Shown piece after piece: positions 49,870 through 63,022 of a DNA stretch of 64,000 bases. Source of the stretch: Nemopilema nomurai. Its lineage: Eukaryota > Cnidaria > Scyphozoa > Rhizostomeae > Rhizostomatidae. Every line of letters starts with the position of its first letter. Within the stretch, counting starts at the first letter, position 1. The position numbers and the translations under genes are program-made. The stretch covers positions 2,743,431-2,807,430 of the forward strand of contig ML133455.1 in the NCBI GenBank assembly GCA_003864495.1, read 5' to 3'. The notes below the pieces were generated by a model. It did not search any database and was not told the DNA's origin. It saw nothing but the letters and a program-made list of their open reading frames with translations.

Positions 49870-52800
49870 TCAGCAGATGCCCATTCTCTCAGCTTCACCC
49901 AAGGAGCACTGGTACGGCAACACCTTTGGCAGCATAACCTGAGCCGAGCAGAATCTGTGGTACACCCCTTTTTGGACTTGCATGGGGAACTCCTTCCACT
50001 CAGCTTGAAAAACCAGCTCGAGGACAGCCACTTGGTTGTTTAGCGTGGCATCGAGTCGAGCGGAGTGCATCTTTTCGATACAATGTCTCGTTCGCTCCTG
50101 CACGATGGTCTGGTTCACCAAAATACTGGCCATGATCCATTCTGGAGTTTCCTTGGTAACGATTTCGATCATAGGCAACTTGAAGAGTTCCTTTTCACAG
50201 GCGATCGAGGCACGAGCTCCGCAGAGGACATTTGGGGAGAAGTAGCACATGTGAGCGTAGAGTCCATCTGTGAAGGAGAACAAAGCCAATTCTAATTCAC
50301 TTATACATGATGAAAGTTGACTGTGTTGAGTAATATTTCAAGGCAATTTTATCCCTACGTGCCTGGTAACTAGATCTGAGATAAGAGTGTCTTAAAAGCA
50401 AACGTAAAAGGAGATAGAGAGTAAAGTCATGGAACAGAATCAATGTAACATGCGCTGAACATGCTTTTGCAAAGCTTACCAAGGTACAATACAATTTGGT
50501 TGTTTACTTCTTTCTAACTCTGCTGTCTTTCATAAAAGTGATCGAGAGGAAATTTGTTACATCATAAGAAGGTGATTAGATGCGTACCCATGACAGTCTC
50601 TTTCGCTGCCTGATATTCCTGGCTTTCACACTGCGTGTTCATGCTGTCGGTCAGCTCTGGTGAGTAGAAGGGTGTCCATTAGTTATTATCAATCAAACTT
50701 TACTTTCCAGTTATATTTAATACTTTCCATTTACTGCGCTTAAAATTGCAAATGAAGTACATTTAGCAGTTATGATTACGTGAACAAGTGCTTTGCGGCA
50801 AAAACTACACAATGGCTAGAAAAATCGGAACTAGTTTTTGCATACTGGAAAAAGTTATTGAGTATGGAACTAGTTGTTGTTATGATTACAGTAATTTATC
50901 AATGCTACTTGCATTCGTAAAAGAGAAAATCAACTTATTTTTACCGTTTAGTCCGATCGTCTGGTACATGCTTTCGATTCTCTGAGAAATCGACTCCAGA
51001 TCAGCCTCCGTTCTCAGCGTGCGAACTAATATTAGAAGAAGATAGCATTAGCCTTGCAGGCAGAACATATATCAAATTATTATGTCCTCCTTACGAATTT
51101 GGAGAGACTGCCTCTATTTATCGCATATATAGGTTTACAAAAATGCGCCTATATCAAATAAATAGTTTCAATTGCACAAAGTGGTAAAATAGCAAATATA
51201 ACTTGAATATTCAGAACTCAGGTTGAACTGTTTCAATGATAACATACCTGGAACGAGACACTTGGACATCGTTTCATCTTCACTCTTGATCTTTGAACCG
51301 TCGGAGCTTTCTTCAGTCCGATCTGCCAGTTTCTTGGCTTGTTCCATGACTGCAAAGGAAAGTTGATTGTAGGATTCGATAAAGCACTCGAAAACCAAGC
51401 TTTTATTCTTAATTTCACCAAAAACTGATTATTAACCCGATTTTTAGTAAAAGGGTTTAAAGCTGAATATACAGTCTCGAGAATAAGTCATTCATCTAGT
51501 AGCATTAAGTAAAATTTATAATTTCTATAGAAAGAACGTTTTTTAACTATTTTTGAATTTTTATAGTATATTACAATTTGATAAAAAAACTGCATATTTA
51601 TGGCGGCAGTTTAAAGATCGAGAGAAGGGCCCACTTTGGCATACAACACCGCACAGATTCTGTAGCAAAGGTCTACATCAAATTGTGAAAACATTCAAAT
51701 GACTTACTCTGTCTCTTTGTCCTTGGCCAATTTACTCGGGGAATACAAGTGTCATTGTCACTTTCACAATTCCAAGAAGAGCAGCCTAAGGATAAAATGA
51801 AATTCTTTTTAAAAGCGGTTTATTGTCATCAAGATCTTTATAATAATAATAGAGTGATGGCTAGTTCCGAAGGGATTGGAAACAAAATGCTACACCAACT
51901 TGTTGCGATATATTGGTTCATTCCCAAATAAATACTTCTGTTTATTTAGAATAAAAAGTCAGAAACATTTCGAAGGCAAAAGAGTCCTAGGAAGACTTCT
52001 TGCTCGTTTGCTAAATGAATGAATGGGTTTTCCTTTCAAACTTTAAGATACTAATGCAGTTTGTTGTTAATGAAATACCTGGGCTTTGATCTGTTTCAAG
52101 GAAGAATGACCTTGATAGTCCAAGTCTGTCGATGATGTCGATATTAGTGTCTGTGTAAGAAAGTATATTAATTATATTGCAAACGCCTTTATGATTGTAT
52201 AAAAGCTTTCTGCTATCATCTTCGTGATACCCATGATAAATGCTATTATGAGACGGTTAATGCTCAGAAAGATAATAAACGGATTTTGATTTTCGCAGCA
52301 ATCGCCTGATTGAGTGTTTCAACTCACCATCAAGACCCACGGCTTTCAATTCATCAGCAAAAGGCTTTTCCGCCATGTTTTCTTTGCAATGTTTTGCTTT
52401 TGATTTTTCTTGGCACACAGTCTGATTTTGCTCTAAAATGTAAGAGGACCGTATCTTTGATGTTAAGTGATTTAGAAGAATCTACATTTCAAGTTTGAGT
52501 GCAATAGAAACTTAATGTAGACAGATCTCGGTGTATTTCGATTGGTGATGAATTTATAATTTGTGTCAGGTCTTGGATCAACTTCTCAGGCAAACCAGGC
52601 TCATGTTTAGCTTTCCCTTAAACTGAAAGCTGATTGATGAGGCACACTTAGAGCTTGGCTACTGCTGCTGCTGCAAGAGATGAGAAAACTATCAAACGTT
52701 AACAAACCTTGACTTGTTGCTTTGTAAAATGATTTTTTGGCACATCCAAGACTTTCTGATCTCGAGTTCTTCTTTCGCATGTTTTTGAAAAATTGCTTGA

Positions 52801-53033
52801 TTTTCCAAATGCGAGAAACGGGCTCCTAAAAAGGAATCATTACATATCAAAGAACTAGCAAGAAGGAGTTACAAAAATGTGCTTCTTGTTGGATGGTTGT
52901 CTAGGTTTAAAAAAAAGGCTCTCCATTATTATCTTAATAGCTAAAATGATCTTGAAAAATAAACAATTACCGTTTTATTTGGACGTCCGCTGTCCTGTGA
53001 TGGCTTGTCTTGCTTAGAAAGCACCTTACCCAT
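49870..53033 (-). CDS. Gene A copy 4, intact 361-aa protein
   Basis: Exons on the minus strand: 53,033-52,971, 52,825-52,708, 52,432-52,328, 52,150-52,079, 51,785-51,708, 51,349-51,248, 51,025-50,945, 50,656-50,588 and 50,267-49,870. All phases match A3. Exon 6 is one codon shorter, giving 361 residues. Exon 6 has many substitutions compared with A1-A3 (for example LADRTEESSDGSKIKSEDE) and exons 7 and 8 also differ. Exon 9 is identical in protein and almost identical in DNA to the direct copies. The start MGKVLSKQDK and its myristoylation signature are kept. The divergence of middle exons with an open frame suggests selection on a working gene. Confidence 0.85.
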
Positions 53034-53172
53034 CGTGTGATAACGATTATAGATACCAGAATGGCACTTCTCAAAAACAGTGTATATGGAATTGAATAAC
53101 GAATTCACAAGCGACTAGTAGTAGAAACTACAAGCGAGCGAGTAAACAATGATTTGATTAGAATGTGTGCCG

Positions 53173-53268
53173 CTTTATATATATAACTTCTCGACAATTT
53201 GACGTCACAATCGTAATTTCTAAATATAGAAGCGCATTAACTTGAATAGTAAGTAAAATTTGACGTAA
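53173..53268 (-). promoter_or_regulatory. Gene A4 promoter
   Basis: Minus strand: the TTACGTCA site at 53,268-53,261, CRE TGACGTCA at 53,207-53,200 and the TATA box at 53,186-53,173, as in the other copies. Confidence 0.75.
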
Positions 53269-54032
53269 CAATGGAGAGGTGCATTCAACATGTTGCAATC
53301 TGCATTTCTTTTTTGCCCCTGTATCAGTTATGAATATCAAACTATTTTTATATTTATCATGTAACGTTGCGAGTATAAGCACGATTTGCTAGTATTTGCC
53401 AACTCCGAAATACACAAAATACAAGTTATTAAAGCTAAATGAATCAGTTAGCAAGGTTTAAATACATTTTCAAGCAGGTTCTTGACAGGCAGGGTATATT
53501 TTAAATTCGTAATTCTTCTAGTTAAATGAAAAGAGCAGTTTCTTAATTATTTTGTATTATCTGTATGTCAGTTCACTTAACCAAAAACATTATCTATCTA
53601 AACTCTTACAGTTGATTTTAGCGATAATTAAAAACTCTTATAGTTAGAATTGTCTGGTTAATCTTACCAAAATGCATAATTGGGGAAACCACTCCCAAGG
53701 CCTTACTTTATTGTTGGTTTTGCCATTAAAATTGTGTTTTTATTTGCAGTATTGCTTGCTCCATAGGCATTGCCCCCCATCCCCCCCCCCCCTCAAATTT
53801 GAAAAGAATTTTCGACACTGGGCAGCACACATGCACCTCATGGACCATCGTCTGTCTTAAAAGAAGTGAAGAGTTGAACTTGACGATGCCATTGAATAAC
53901 AGACTTTTGTTTTCATAAAAGCTCGTATTACCGTAAAAGCTCTATTATGCTCTAGTTGGGAGATTGGATATTGGAAATTGGGGGCATATCAAAAACTCGA
54001 AGTAAGTATACTACAAATGTGTTTCTATGCAA

Positions 54033-55500
54033 TTTTTGCTAAAAATTATAAGAATTTCTAAGATAATGATTTCATGTTTTTTTATTATTTGAACAGTGGT
54101 GGATGAGATGAGAGGAGCAAAATCGCCAAAAGATAATTTTATTGATTAATTTTATAATTTTATTTAACAACTCTCAAGAATCATGCATTACTGATAACAG
54201 ATGAAATTTCAAAGAATAAATTAATTAGCCATCATTTTCTGGTTCTTGTCTATTAATGCTTGTTTAGTATGTAAAGGAAAGATTATGCTCACATAGGAAT
54301 TATGTTTTGGGCAGACAAAATATTAGTAGTTTATGAATTTTCTGCCAAATGAGGCTCCACTAGTAGGACGAACAATTCCGAGATTGGGAAAGCGGATGAA
54401 ACAGCATTTTCCCGCAAGCATAAAGACAAAACCCTTGCAGGGAAAAAGAAGAACTGCTTAAAAATTGAAGATACAAAAATCATGTGCGATTTGGCGCCAT
54501 AAGGAAACACTTTTACCAAAGTCAGATTGTGCCAAAGCAACGACATTTTTCACATAATTTTGTACGCTGGAGCGTCTTTTCAGCTGGTAGTTTCGGAATC
54601 TGTCTAAATTTCTATGCAAAGTCCAGTTTTATCTAAACAGATAGAGTTTGTTTTTCTGGTCAGTAGATGAGGGGGGGGGGGGGGCGTGCCCAATAAAAAA
54701 TCGGAAATCAAGCCGGTTATAGAATTTTTAGGTTTTGTAGACTTTTCCCGAAAATTTTGGAAGTTATTTCCACACAAAGCAATTTGAATGTAACCCGAAT
54801 TAACACCAAACACCTCCGAAAGATATATTTATTGAAAACATAACCTTATTGATAAGATTAAACTCATTGAAACAAAACATTATTCCATTTTTACTCTTGG
54901 TTAGACCTTGAAGAACATAACCGTGAAAAATTAACAACCATTCGGAACATTAAATAACTTCATCGCTACAATTTACTTAACTTATGCTTATAGGTGTTGA
55001 TTAGAGAAATTTTATTCTATTGTAATAATCGCGAAATCCATCTTTTGAATCCTCAGCCATATTCATCTTAATCTTAGAAAATATTTTGAAAGCTTTAAGT
55101 GCAGATTAAAGGGCTGGAAGGGTGTTGCCAACGGGTAATGTTAAAAAATTTCCCTTGCCAGCCCGGGCTGTTTCTTTTACTTTGACTCTTCCAAAAAAGG
55201 TAAAGTGGACGCTGATTGGTGGTTAGACAGCCAATCATGGGCTCTTCTCACAACACTCTATTGTTTTGCGATCCAAAACTGGGTGTTTATTTTGTAAGCT
55301 TTTGATCCTTTTCTGACATTTACATACTTTGATAAGTAACGGACAGGAATTAACTTTAAGCATACGAAATTATGTTTCTGTTGTTTCACAATATTGTGAG
55401 TTATGTACAAAGTAACATTTCTCAACCAATAAAGCCTAGATGTTTAAAGCATTGACTCAAGTATTCTTAAAGCAATAGTGTTCCCGATGGATAGATTCTG
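54033..55500. other. Spacer between the A4 upstream region and hAT relic 4
   Basis: Homologous to 12,000-13,200 inverted. Contains CAGTAGATGAGGGG and a 14-base poly-G run (54,661-54,684) that looks like a hAT terminus, and the CCAAT pair at 55,213-55,237. No supported exon. Confidence 0.5.
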
Positions 55501-56070
55501 ATGGGAAAGGTCACCCACAACAGGGGTGCAACTAACGAGGGGGTTGTCCTGATGGTCCAGACGGAGAAAGAGGAAGAGGGATGGATATATACGACACATT
55601 CCGACACAAAAACCTGTAAAAATGGAAGCATCAGTAACATGATGGGTGTAATTTCTTCGTTTTACTTGTTCTACGAATTCTCTCTAAAAAAATGGTACTT
55701 TGAAGATTTTTTCATTTTTCGGCGAAGAAATGGATCCACAAGAGTACAGAGAAAGAGTATAGTCAGTCTGGCACGCACTCGTTCAGTCGAACGCCATCGT
55801 ACCTTCGAGTCATACTGTTTGCTCTATCGTGCCAATGCTGCAGTAATTGAGTCTATCGTCAAGCCCTTGGACTCTATTCTGACTTTCATGATGCACGACA
55901 CACTGACTTTGAAGAAGAGTGGTCCTGGGACTCAGAAGCAAAATTTACGCCACAAAGCTTGTATTACTTGTGCAGTTACTTTGCAAATGTATTTTCATTT
56001 ATTTCGGCAATGAACGGGATGGAACCTAAAAGACCACTTGTAAAAGAATCACAAGGAAGAAATCAAGATA
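55501..56070 (+). pseudogene. hAT transposase relic, copy 4
   Basis: Same transposase relic as 11,168-11,913, here on + because the unit is inverted. It reads CKNGSISNMMGVIS..., RTRSVERHRTF and SYCLLYRANAAVIESIVKPLDSI. After this the homology (TDFEEEWSWDSEAKF, then EPKRPLVKESQGRNQD) continues in another frame, so at least one indel is present. It keeps a segment missing from copies 1 and 2 (AAVIESIVKPL) and diverges completely after about 56,070. Confidence 0.68.
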
Positions 56071-57632
56071 GCAATTGACACGAGTTCCTTAAAAATTTCA
56101 CCAATGAGTTTTAGGCCTTCTTTTGGAATGCTGTAGTGCCAGGTATCAGTCCAAAACCCCATTGACTCACCCAGTGGCACGTTGGTAAACAATCTCCTGG
56201 TGTACAAGAAGCACATGAATATCATAGAAGGCTCGAGCTCTAAATTCTGGATCCAGCATTGCGCATGTCAGCAAGTATTTCACAGATAAAAAAGTATAAT
56301 TCTTCAGGACCCAATCAGTCTTTGTGTAGCAACGCTGTTGATTTACGTTTTAAATTCTTTTGTCTTTAGATTTTCAACCATGGATGAGAAGGGAGACGTG
56401 GGAAGCATGAGGAGTTTTTGGTATGCCATTTATGCCTTCCTACTGTCATCCTGTAGGACTGGTCCAATAAGAAACGTCGCTAACCTGTTGAATATTCGTT
56501 TATAAACTCTAAGAGTCTTTGCTAATCTTGAGCCAGGTTTCTTCCAAGTAGAACACCGCCCATTCTCCTCGCGATCATAGTTCTTTATAAATTGCCCGTA
56601 CAGCTTTTTCATGTTCTTGATATGAAATTTTCTGATCGCTTGTAAATGCGCCTTGTGCATATCAAATCACTTAGGTCGACAGGAGTACCACAATGTACAT
56701 CGGACAAATCCCTTCCACTGGGCAACTTGAAGTGAGTTTCGTTAAGGAAGCAATCTCGTTTCTCAATAAATACAGTGAAACAGTTTGAAGTAAAAAAAAG
56801 GAATCATTCCCATAATTGAAATTTATCGTAGGCGACAAAAGACAGCAACCTTTGAGAAACTTCCTAACCGAGGAATTGGATGCTCTAATTTTGCTCTAAT
56901 ACATATCATTTTCTGTCTACTTGCTCATTTCACGAGGATAACTTAAACTAAAAACTGTCATTTTGCCAACTCTGCTTTAAAATTTTTGGATCTGCAAAAA
57001 TATCTATACAAATATCAGTTTTATGTGGACTGGAAAAGTTCGTCTATTCACCTCGAACTTTGTAAAGGTATGAAGGGCTCTAGTTCACTGTGTTATAGGC
57101 TAAAGTGCGTTATTTCTTAGTGGTTCTCTCATGGCTTTCTATCAAGAGCTGGCTAATATTTCTTCTGAATTTATCCACATTCTGACGTTTGCATGCTCTA
57201 TAATATTTTTTGTGTCTCTTCTGATATTATTTTGATCAGATTAATTCCTGTATTTCACTCTCTGTTGATCTCTCTTGATATATGTGACGTTTGTCCTAGG
57301 CTGCAATTTTTCTAAATATCTCTGCAGCCTTTTCTCAACCATCACCCATTTACAACAGCAGTAGCATCATTATAGAGTCATCTACAAACTTACAACATTG
57401 AACATCTCCGATTTCCCTTCATTTCTACATTACCTCTTTAAATCCTCTTCAAGAATTAATTTTCATTGAAAAAGCTCTTTCAGTCGTTCTTAGCATCAAA
57501 CTATAACATGGGCAAGTCAAGACTGATAAAAAGGCATTTCTTTGTTTAACTACCAATATAATTCTACAATCATCAACACTTACATCAACTCAATAGCTCT
57601 AGTTTAAAGATTTAGGCTTTGAAATGTCCAGT
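56071..57632. other. Divergent spacer between hAT relic 4 and B4
   Basis: Unlike the equivalent spacer in units 1 and 2: the b copy of R1 is absent. Two minus-strand open stretches (56,660-56,430, Lys/Arg-rich, 76 codons; and about 56,270-56,065 with GFWTDTWHYSIPKEGLKLIG) might be exons of an unknown gene. No splice model connects them convincingly. Confidence 0.35.
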
Positions 57633-60362
57633 TCAACTGCAAGAAACAAGTCTCTTCCACCATCGTCTGTTCCTCTTTGTCTTAATCCTTTGCTCAAGGT
57701 GATTGATGACGTCATTAAGCTTTGCATTTTCATCGCTCATCACCCGCAAACCTTCTTGCGCTTTTGATTTCAACCTCTTTTCCTCCGCTTCCTGTTTCCT
57801 CAATTCTTCTACCTGGTCCATCAGTACCACATTTTTACTCTCAAGCGCATCAATCCTGCATCTTTGCATCTGGGTATCCCTTTGAAACGAGGCTATTTCT
57901 GACTTCAAGGAGAGACTATGTTCCAAGTGTTCCTTGAGCTCCAAATCCATGGACTTTAGCAGCTCATTTTTGTCCTCTTCTAACTTGTCACTCTGTGAAA
58001 GAATATTTACATAATTATATTCAAAGATACAGCACCGTAGCAAAGACTAAATTGAGATAGAAGGCAATTCAAATTTGAAAACCAAGTTCACAGTAAGAAT
58101 GTCTGTCGTTGTAGATCACTTCCGTTATCAGCAAATCACTCGCTACGGCTTTCAAGAGAAGCAAAGGTAAAATCAGCATCTAATGATAAGATTGACTGCT
58201 TTGCAATTTTTGCTGTGCTTTTCAATGATTGATTACCTTTCCTTTTGTGTCAAGAAAGGTTCGATTGCGCATAGCGAAATTTGTTAATAAACCTGAAGCT
58301 GAAGATTGAAAAAATGCAACATTTCGAAATGTATACTTCTCCTTTGAGAGTAGTGACAAGTTTATGTTCAGAAAGCTTTGATACAGGCGCCGATAATAGT
58401 ATACTATCAAATAACTTTTCATACACTTCATGGCTAAACTTACTTCTTCTTCCACTGCCACCAACGTAGACTCTAGATGCCCCGCCTTTGTCTTCCAGTA
58501 GTTCATCTTTGAGGTCATTTCAAGAAGACCAGAGGACGTTGTCGTGCAACTTTCGTTGGCTTCTTGAAGACGACCCTCTAGTTTCTTGCGCTCCTCTTCC
58601 ATGGCCTGGATACCGTTGCTCAATAGTGCGTTCTCTACACTCAGATTTTGAGCTCTCACGTCATATTTAGCGATATCTTGCAGCATTGAGAGTTGACGCT
58701 GGTGGCTGCTTTTAAGCTAAAACATAAATATAGAAAGGACATGGAGAACTTTTACTCTCAAAACAGACTTCCACAAATAAGCAGGATTGATCAGTATCGC
58801 TTGACTACTTTTTGTCAAATATAATGCAAATCCATAATATAATATAATGCAAGAAAGTGTTCCGCTGTAACAAAGCAGACAAAAAAGGCAGTTGTACACT
58901 CGCTCTTTCTGCGTTCAAATACGCTGCTTGAAAATGATTGTTCGCTTCATTAATGAAAATGATGTTAAGAGGGTCTTTTAAGAAATGAATGGATAATGCT
59001 TGACAGTAATCACTTTCTAGTGAAGAATCCACACACCTTTTCATTCAGCTCCAGGCAGCAAGCATCAGACTCAACAGCTTTTGATTGCCACTCGTTCACT
59101 TCCTTCTGTAAATCTTCTAATTTAGCAGACGACATTGCAGCAAGTTCTTTCAACACAAGCAGTTTCTTGATGCGATCTTCACTTTTCACTTCAAGTTCAA
59201 TCTCTGCTTTTTTATAATTGTCTACCACGTTCTTGCTTGTCAATAGCATTTCTTTAGTTGAACGGAGTTCCTGCTCCATGGCAGAAATCTGTTCACTTTT
59301 GATGGCCTCGCTTTGCTTTGAAGCATTCAACTGTAAAGGAATTCGAGATCCTGTTATCTATTTCATGAATTTCAAGAGCAACAATATTATAGTTAAATCT
59401 CTTTATACAAATTGATGCAACATCTTCCTTTACCTTATTCTGCAGTTGTTGCGTTTCGACTTCCATCTGCTCTCGTTGTTCCTCCAAAATCTCTTGCAAG
59501 GAATCGATGATTGCTTGACTGCTCAGGTTTTCGGCCATCTTTTCTTCTCTCAACATCTGATTCTCTGCTTTCAAGGTATCCATCTCTTTGTTAAGTCTTG
59601 CTGGTTTTGAAGAAGGTTCTCCGCATTTTGAGTGAGCTGTGCTTTTTCTTTCTCCCACTGCTTCTGAATACCCTGATGCAGATAAAATACGGCTTGAAGT
59701 TAAAATAAGCATTGCCTTTGCAAATTTAAGTCAGTTTCTCTTGTAATAGTTGAAAGTAAAGCACGTACAGGAATATAGCTGTGTATATTGTTTGAAATAA
59801 TATTGTCCTGCGTCTAGTGAAAATTACCTTCATGACATCCATTGCGTTTCTCAAAGCCGTTGCAGGACTGTTCACTTCCGTGTCGATGGAAATGCCAAAG
59901 CATTCTTTGAAGAATACAGCAAGCATCTGGCTCTCCACCAATTTCTGTGCTGTGAATGGACTTCTCTTGCTCCGCCTCAAGTTGTTGCTTAAGCAGAAAT
60001 ATCTAAAGAAGGAAATATTCTTTCCTCAATAGTGTGCAGTTTGCAAAAACATCTTTTCAAACATTTATTGATATCTTTTCAAATATTCAATAAAAAGTAT
60101 GTGGAGTTTTGTTTTTGTTTTCAAACTCAGGTATTTTTGCCTGTATGCACCATGTGTTACGAACCTTAAATAGATAGTTCTTCTCGAATTCTTTCTTGAT
60201 CTTCTCAACCAGTTTTTGATTGATTGCACGGAGATTCTCCTTGTCCTTCTCAACTGCACTCATCTTCTCCGCAAGCCCCTGTACATCCAATCTGACTTTG
60301 GACAGCTCATTTTTCACCTCCACATAGCTGCCTTTTTGTCTTCTTCGACCGTTGCTTGCCAT
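57633..60362 (-). CDS. Gene B copy 4, open 512-aa frame with a frameshifted internal segment
   Basis: Exons on the minus strand: 60,362-60,165, 60,002-59,828 (175 nt), 59,672-59,434 (239 nt), 59,330-59,037, 58,716-58,444 and 57,992-57,633. Relative to B2, exon 2 lacks 2 bp (TCCATTCAC for TCCATACTCAC) and exon 3 lacks 1 bp (CAAGACTTAAC for CAAGAACTCAAC). The net loss is 3, so the frame recovers. I read the stretch between them and found no stop. About 69 residues of coiled coil are replaced by an unrelated Cys/His/Gly-rich peptide (for example EPDACCILQRMLWHFHRHG). The last exon is two codons longer than in B2. The total is 512 residues. This is either a working variant or a lucky pseudogene. 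Confidence 0.75.
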
Positions 60363-60477
60363 TGTTGATTATTTCGAAATAAATTTGAAGTTTATCAATA
60401 TCAATTTGAAGTTAGCCCTGATGATTCACTCAGAACGGCACTTAAATCAAGTGTGAAGTTTGTCTGTGTTTTGCCGA

Positions 60478-60508
60478 CTTTATAAGACTGTGTATGATTG
60501 TGACGTCA
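60478..60508 (-). promoter_or_regulatory. Gene B4 promoter: CRE plus TATA-like box
   Basis: CRE TGACGTCA at 60,508-60,501 and CTTATAAAG at 60,486-60,478 on the minus strand, the same spacing as in B1 and B2. Confidence 0.72.
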
Positions 60509-63022
60509 TTTGATTGAATCCCTATCGCAATATCGTCACAATTGAATCTAAAACGAGGCTAGGGGAATGGCAAAGTTCAGCTGTTGATTACAAATGGGTG
60601 CAGTGTACTATAATTGAAATTTGACATTGAATAATAAAATTCGATCTGATTTGCATTTAAGTTAATTTTGGGCATAATACCTTCTTGTAAAAAAACGAAG
60701 ATAAAATAATGTGAAAAACAACCTCAGATGTCTAAAGGAGAGTAAGTTTATAATGCAAGAATATCTCAGGTGTGAGGAAGCCTCATCTCTATTGAAACTT
60801 GAACTAAAGTTTGCAGACCTAATAGCAAACTACAAAGGGAAGTATACCGATTCTTTTTGCACAATGTGTGTTTCCCATGACGAATACATTGAACGATTAT
60901 TGGATTGTCCAAATTTCTACCATAAACACAAAATAGAAAAGGCTTGTTATAGTGACAAATCAAGCCAAAATTCTGGAAAAACCAACAAAACTTGAACTTA
61001 AAATAATGGTTTGCTTCTTCCCAATTGCGACGAAACTGCTTCGAAATGGAGATTTAGCTTTCTTATTAACAGTTGGGGCCATCTTGCAGATATTTTCATA
61101 AAATCCATTTTCTATACAGCTGTACAAAAATTTCATTTCTGCATGCTAAGAAAATCATAGCAAAATCATAACAAGAAGGTTCCCCTGAATTTTTGGTAAA
61201 TATCCGCTAAAAATAGTTTGCTGTCTATATTTCAGACTCAATACATGCTTACATACGATATTTTTCACAAAACTTCTAGGTTTATAATTTCAAAAAACCA
61301 TTTTAATCAAATTTTACCAGAAGCTGCATTTCTTTTCTTTGCATTCCAAAAACCAGTAATCAGTCCTGTCCCCTTTTTGCAACAACTTTGATTTCTTTTT
61401 TGAAAACCACATGCGGCTCCAGTTTATTGGTCCTTTATGTGCAATTTGGCTAATTCTTGTCATTTTTTGACAACTTTTTTATGTCAATCTTCATTCCATG
61501 AGGCAATACCTTTACCCGTTAGTGTTAAAACTAGATTTCGCATTGCATTATCTTAATGTCATGGCTTGAGTAAAAGAAATAGTTAACGCCGGAGTTTATT
61601 TTAAAGTTAACTACTGAATCACAACTCCTTTACTTTGTTGCTAGCTTCGACCCTCGCCACAGGCATAAATCTAACTGAACTCTACAACTAATGCTTTGGA
61701 TATAAACTGTGCTTGAGACAATGACATATAGAAATCCAGACAGAGAATTCCATAATATTAAAAGATCCCAATCCCCCTTTCCCTTTCATAACCTACAGAA
61801 GTCAAGTTAAAAACATCACAATTTAATTTTAACCCAATCCTTTCCACAACCACATGCAATGACAATATACTCAACCTGAGTTTTAATGTCATCCATGAAG
61901 TTCATTATTCGTGATGGGATACCGTAAGGCCTCATGTTTCAAAAATGGGGCCCTTTTCTGCAAAGATGGGGCCCTTTTCATCGGATTTTATAGGGGCCCA
62001 CCGGCCCTGACCCAAGGGGCGGTGAGCCACTCCGCCACTGGACTTTAATTCAAATGCGACTTGTTGCCGACATCTTATGCCGTTGTAGACGCCTTCATAT
62101 AACAGCAACCCAGGCGATTTTTGTTCATCTATCAATTTTGCGTGAAACTAATTTGAATATGAAAAATCTTCAGGTATGCAGATGTACTCAGCTTTCGTTG
62201 CATTTTGGTTGCTTTTTATTACTTCGAATAGTTCACCGGCCGACAAAGTTTCAAATTGAAGATGAAGTAAATAATAAGTCATGCAGCCGTTTGAAATTCA
62301 TTTGATTTTTGGAATGTAGAAACTTCTGTAACTCAGCATATCCGCATTGAATTGCAATAAGGCAGTATATTCGGTTTATGCTAGAAGAATAATTAGTACA
62401 TTTGGATTTTAAGGTAGTTCAGAAGTCAGGAACATTTCAGCAATATTATTAATATCAAAATAGAAGCCAGGCAATAAAGGGCTAGAGTTCCAATTGTACC
62501 GTTTTCTGTTTCTTGGACCCCGGCCCTCTGAAATTCCTGCTTGCGCGCCTGCACAAATAGACATCCTGCAAACATTGAATATGCTAGTCGATGAGTTGCT
62601 AAGCTCCAACATTTCCAAAGGTGAACGTTTTTCGCCAAAGGGTGACATAATCCCGGTTATATATCGTATGTATTTTGTGTGACTTATTTCACATTTAGGA
62701 CACCCCATATCTGTAAATGGGATCTAAGCAGTCGTCACGTTACAGACAATTGCAACCAGAATGTTACACTCAAGTCTAAGGGCAGCAAGTTTTATCTTGA
62801 TCAGCCAATGGTAAGCCGAATATTCTCTGAGAGGTTTTCGAAATAGCAGCATAAAATGATAAAAACCACATTTTTCTGAGTCAACCATCATTTTGATCAT
62901 AAATATTAACATACAACATTGGTATTGTATTAAGGAGTCCTACCTCTTGGTCATTAAAAAACTTGTTAACAGTCTATAAACAACGACCACGTCTTGTCTT
63001 TTCTTCGATGAGTGTCTGGTGC
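60509..63022. other. Spacer between gene A5 and gene B4
   Basis: Inverted, moderately diverged counterpart of 4392-6988. It carries R1 (62,395-62,098) and the hAT-terminus-like CAGTGGCGG starting at 62,040 on the minus strand. No supported exon. Confidence 0.5.
62098..62395 (-). repeat. Repeat R1, copy a4
   Basis: Inverted counterpart of 5118-5415. Confidence 0.65.

Noticed and set aside
55501..56013. Intact 170-residue protein
   Set aside because: It strings together hAT transposase homology in more than one frame with intervening nonsense sequence. Comparison with copies 1 and 2 shows it is a decayed relic.
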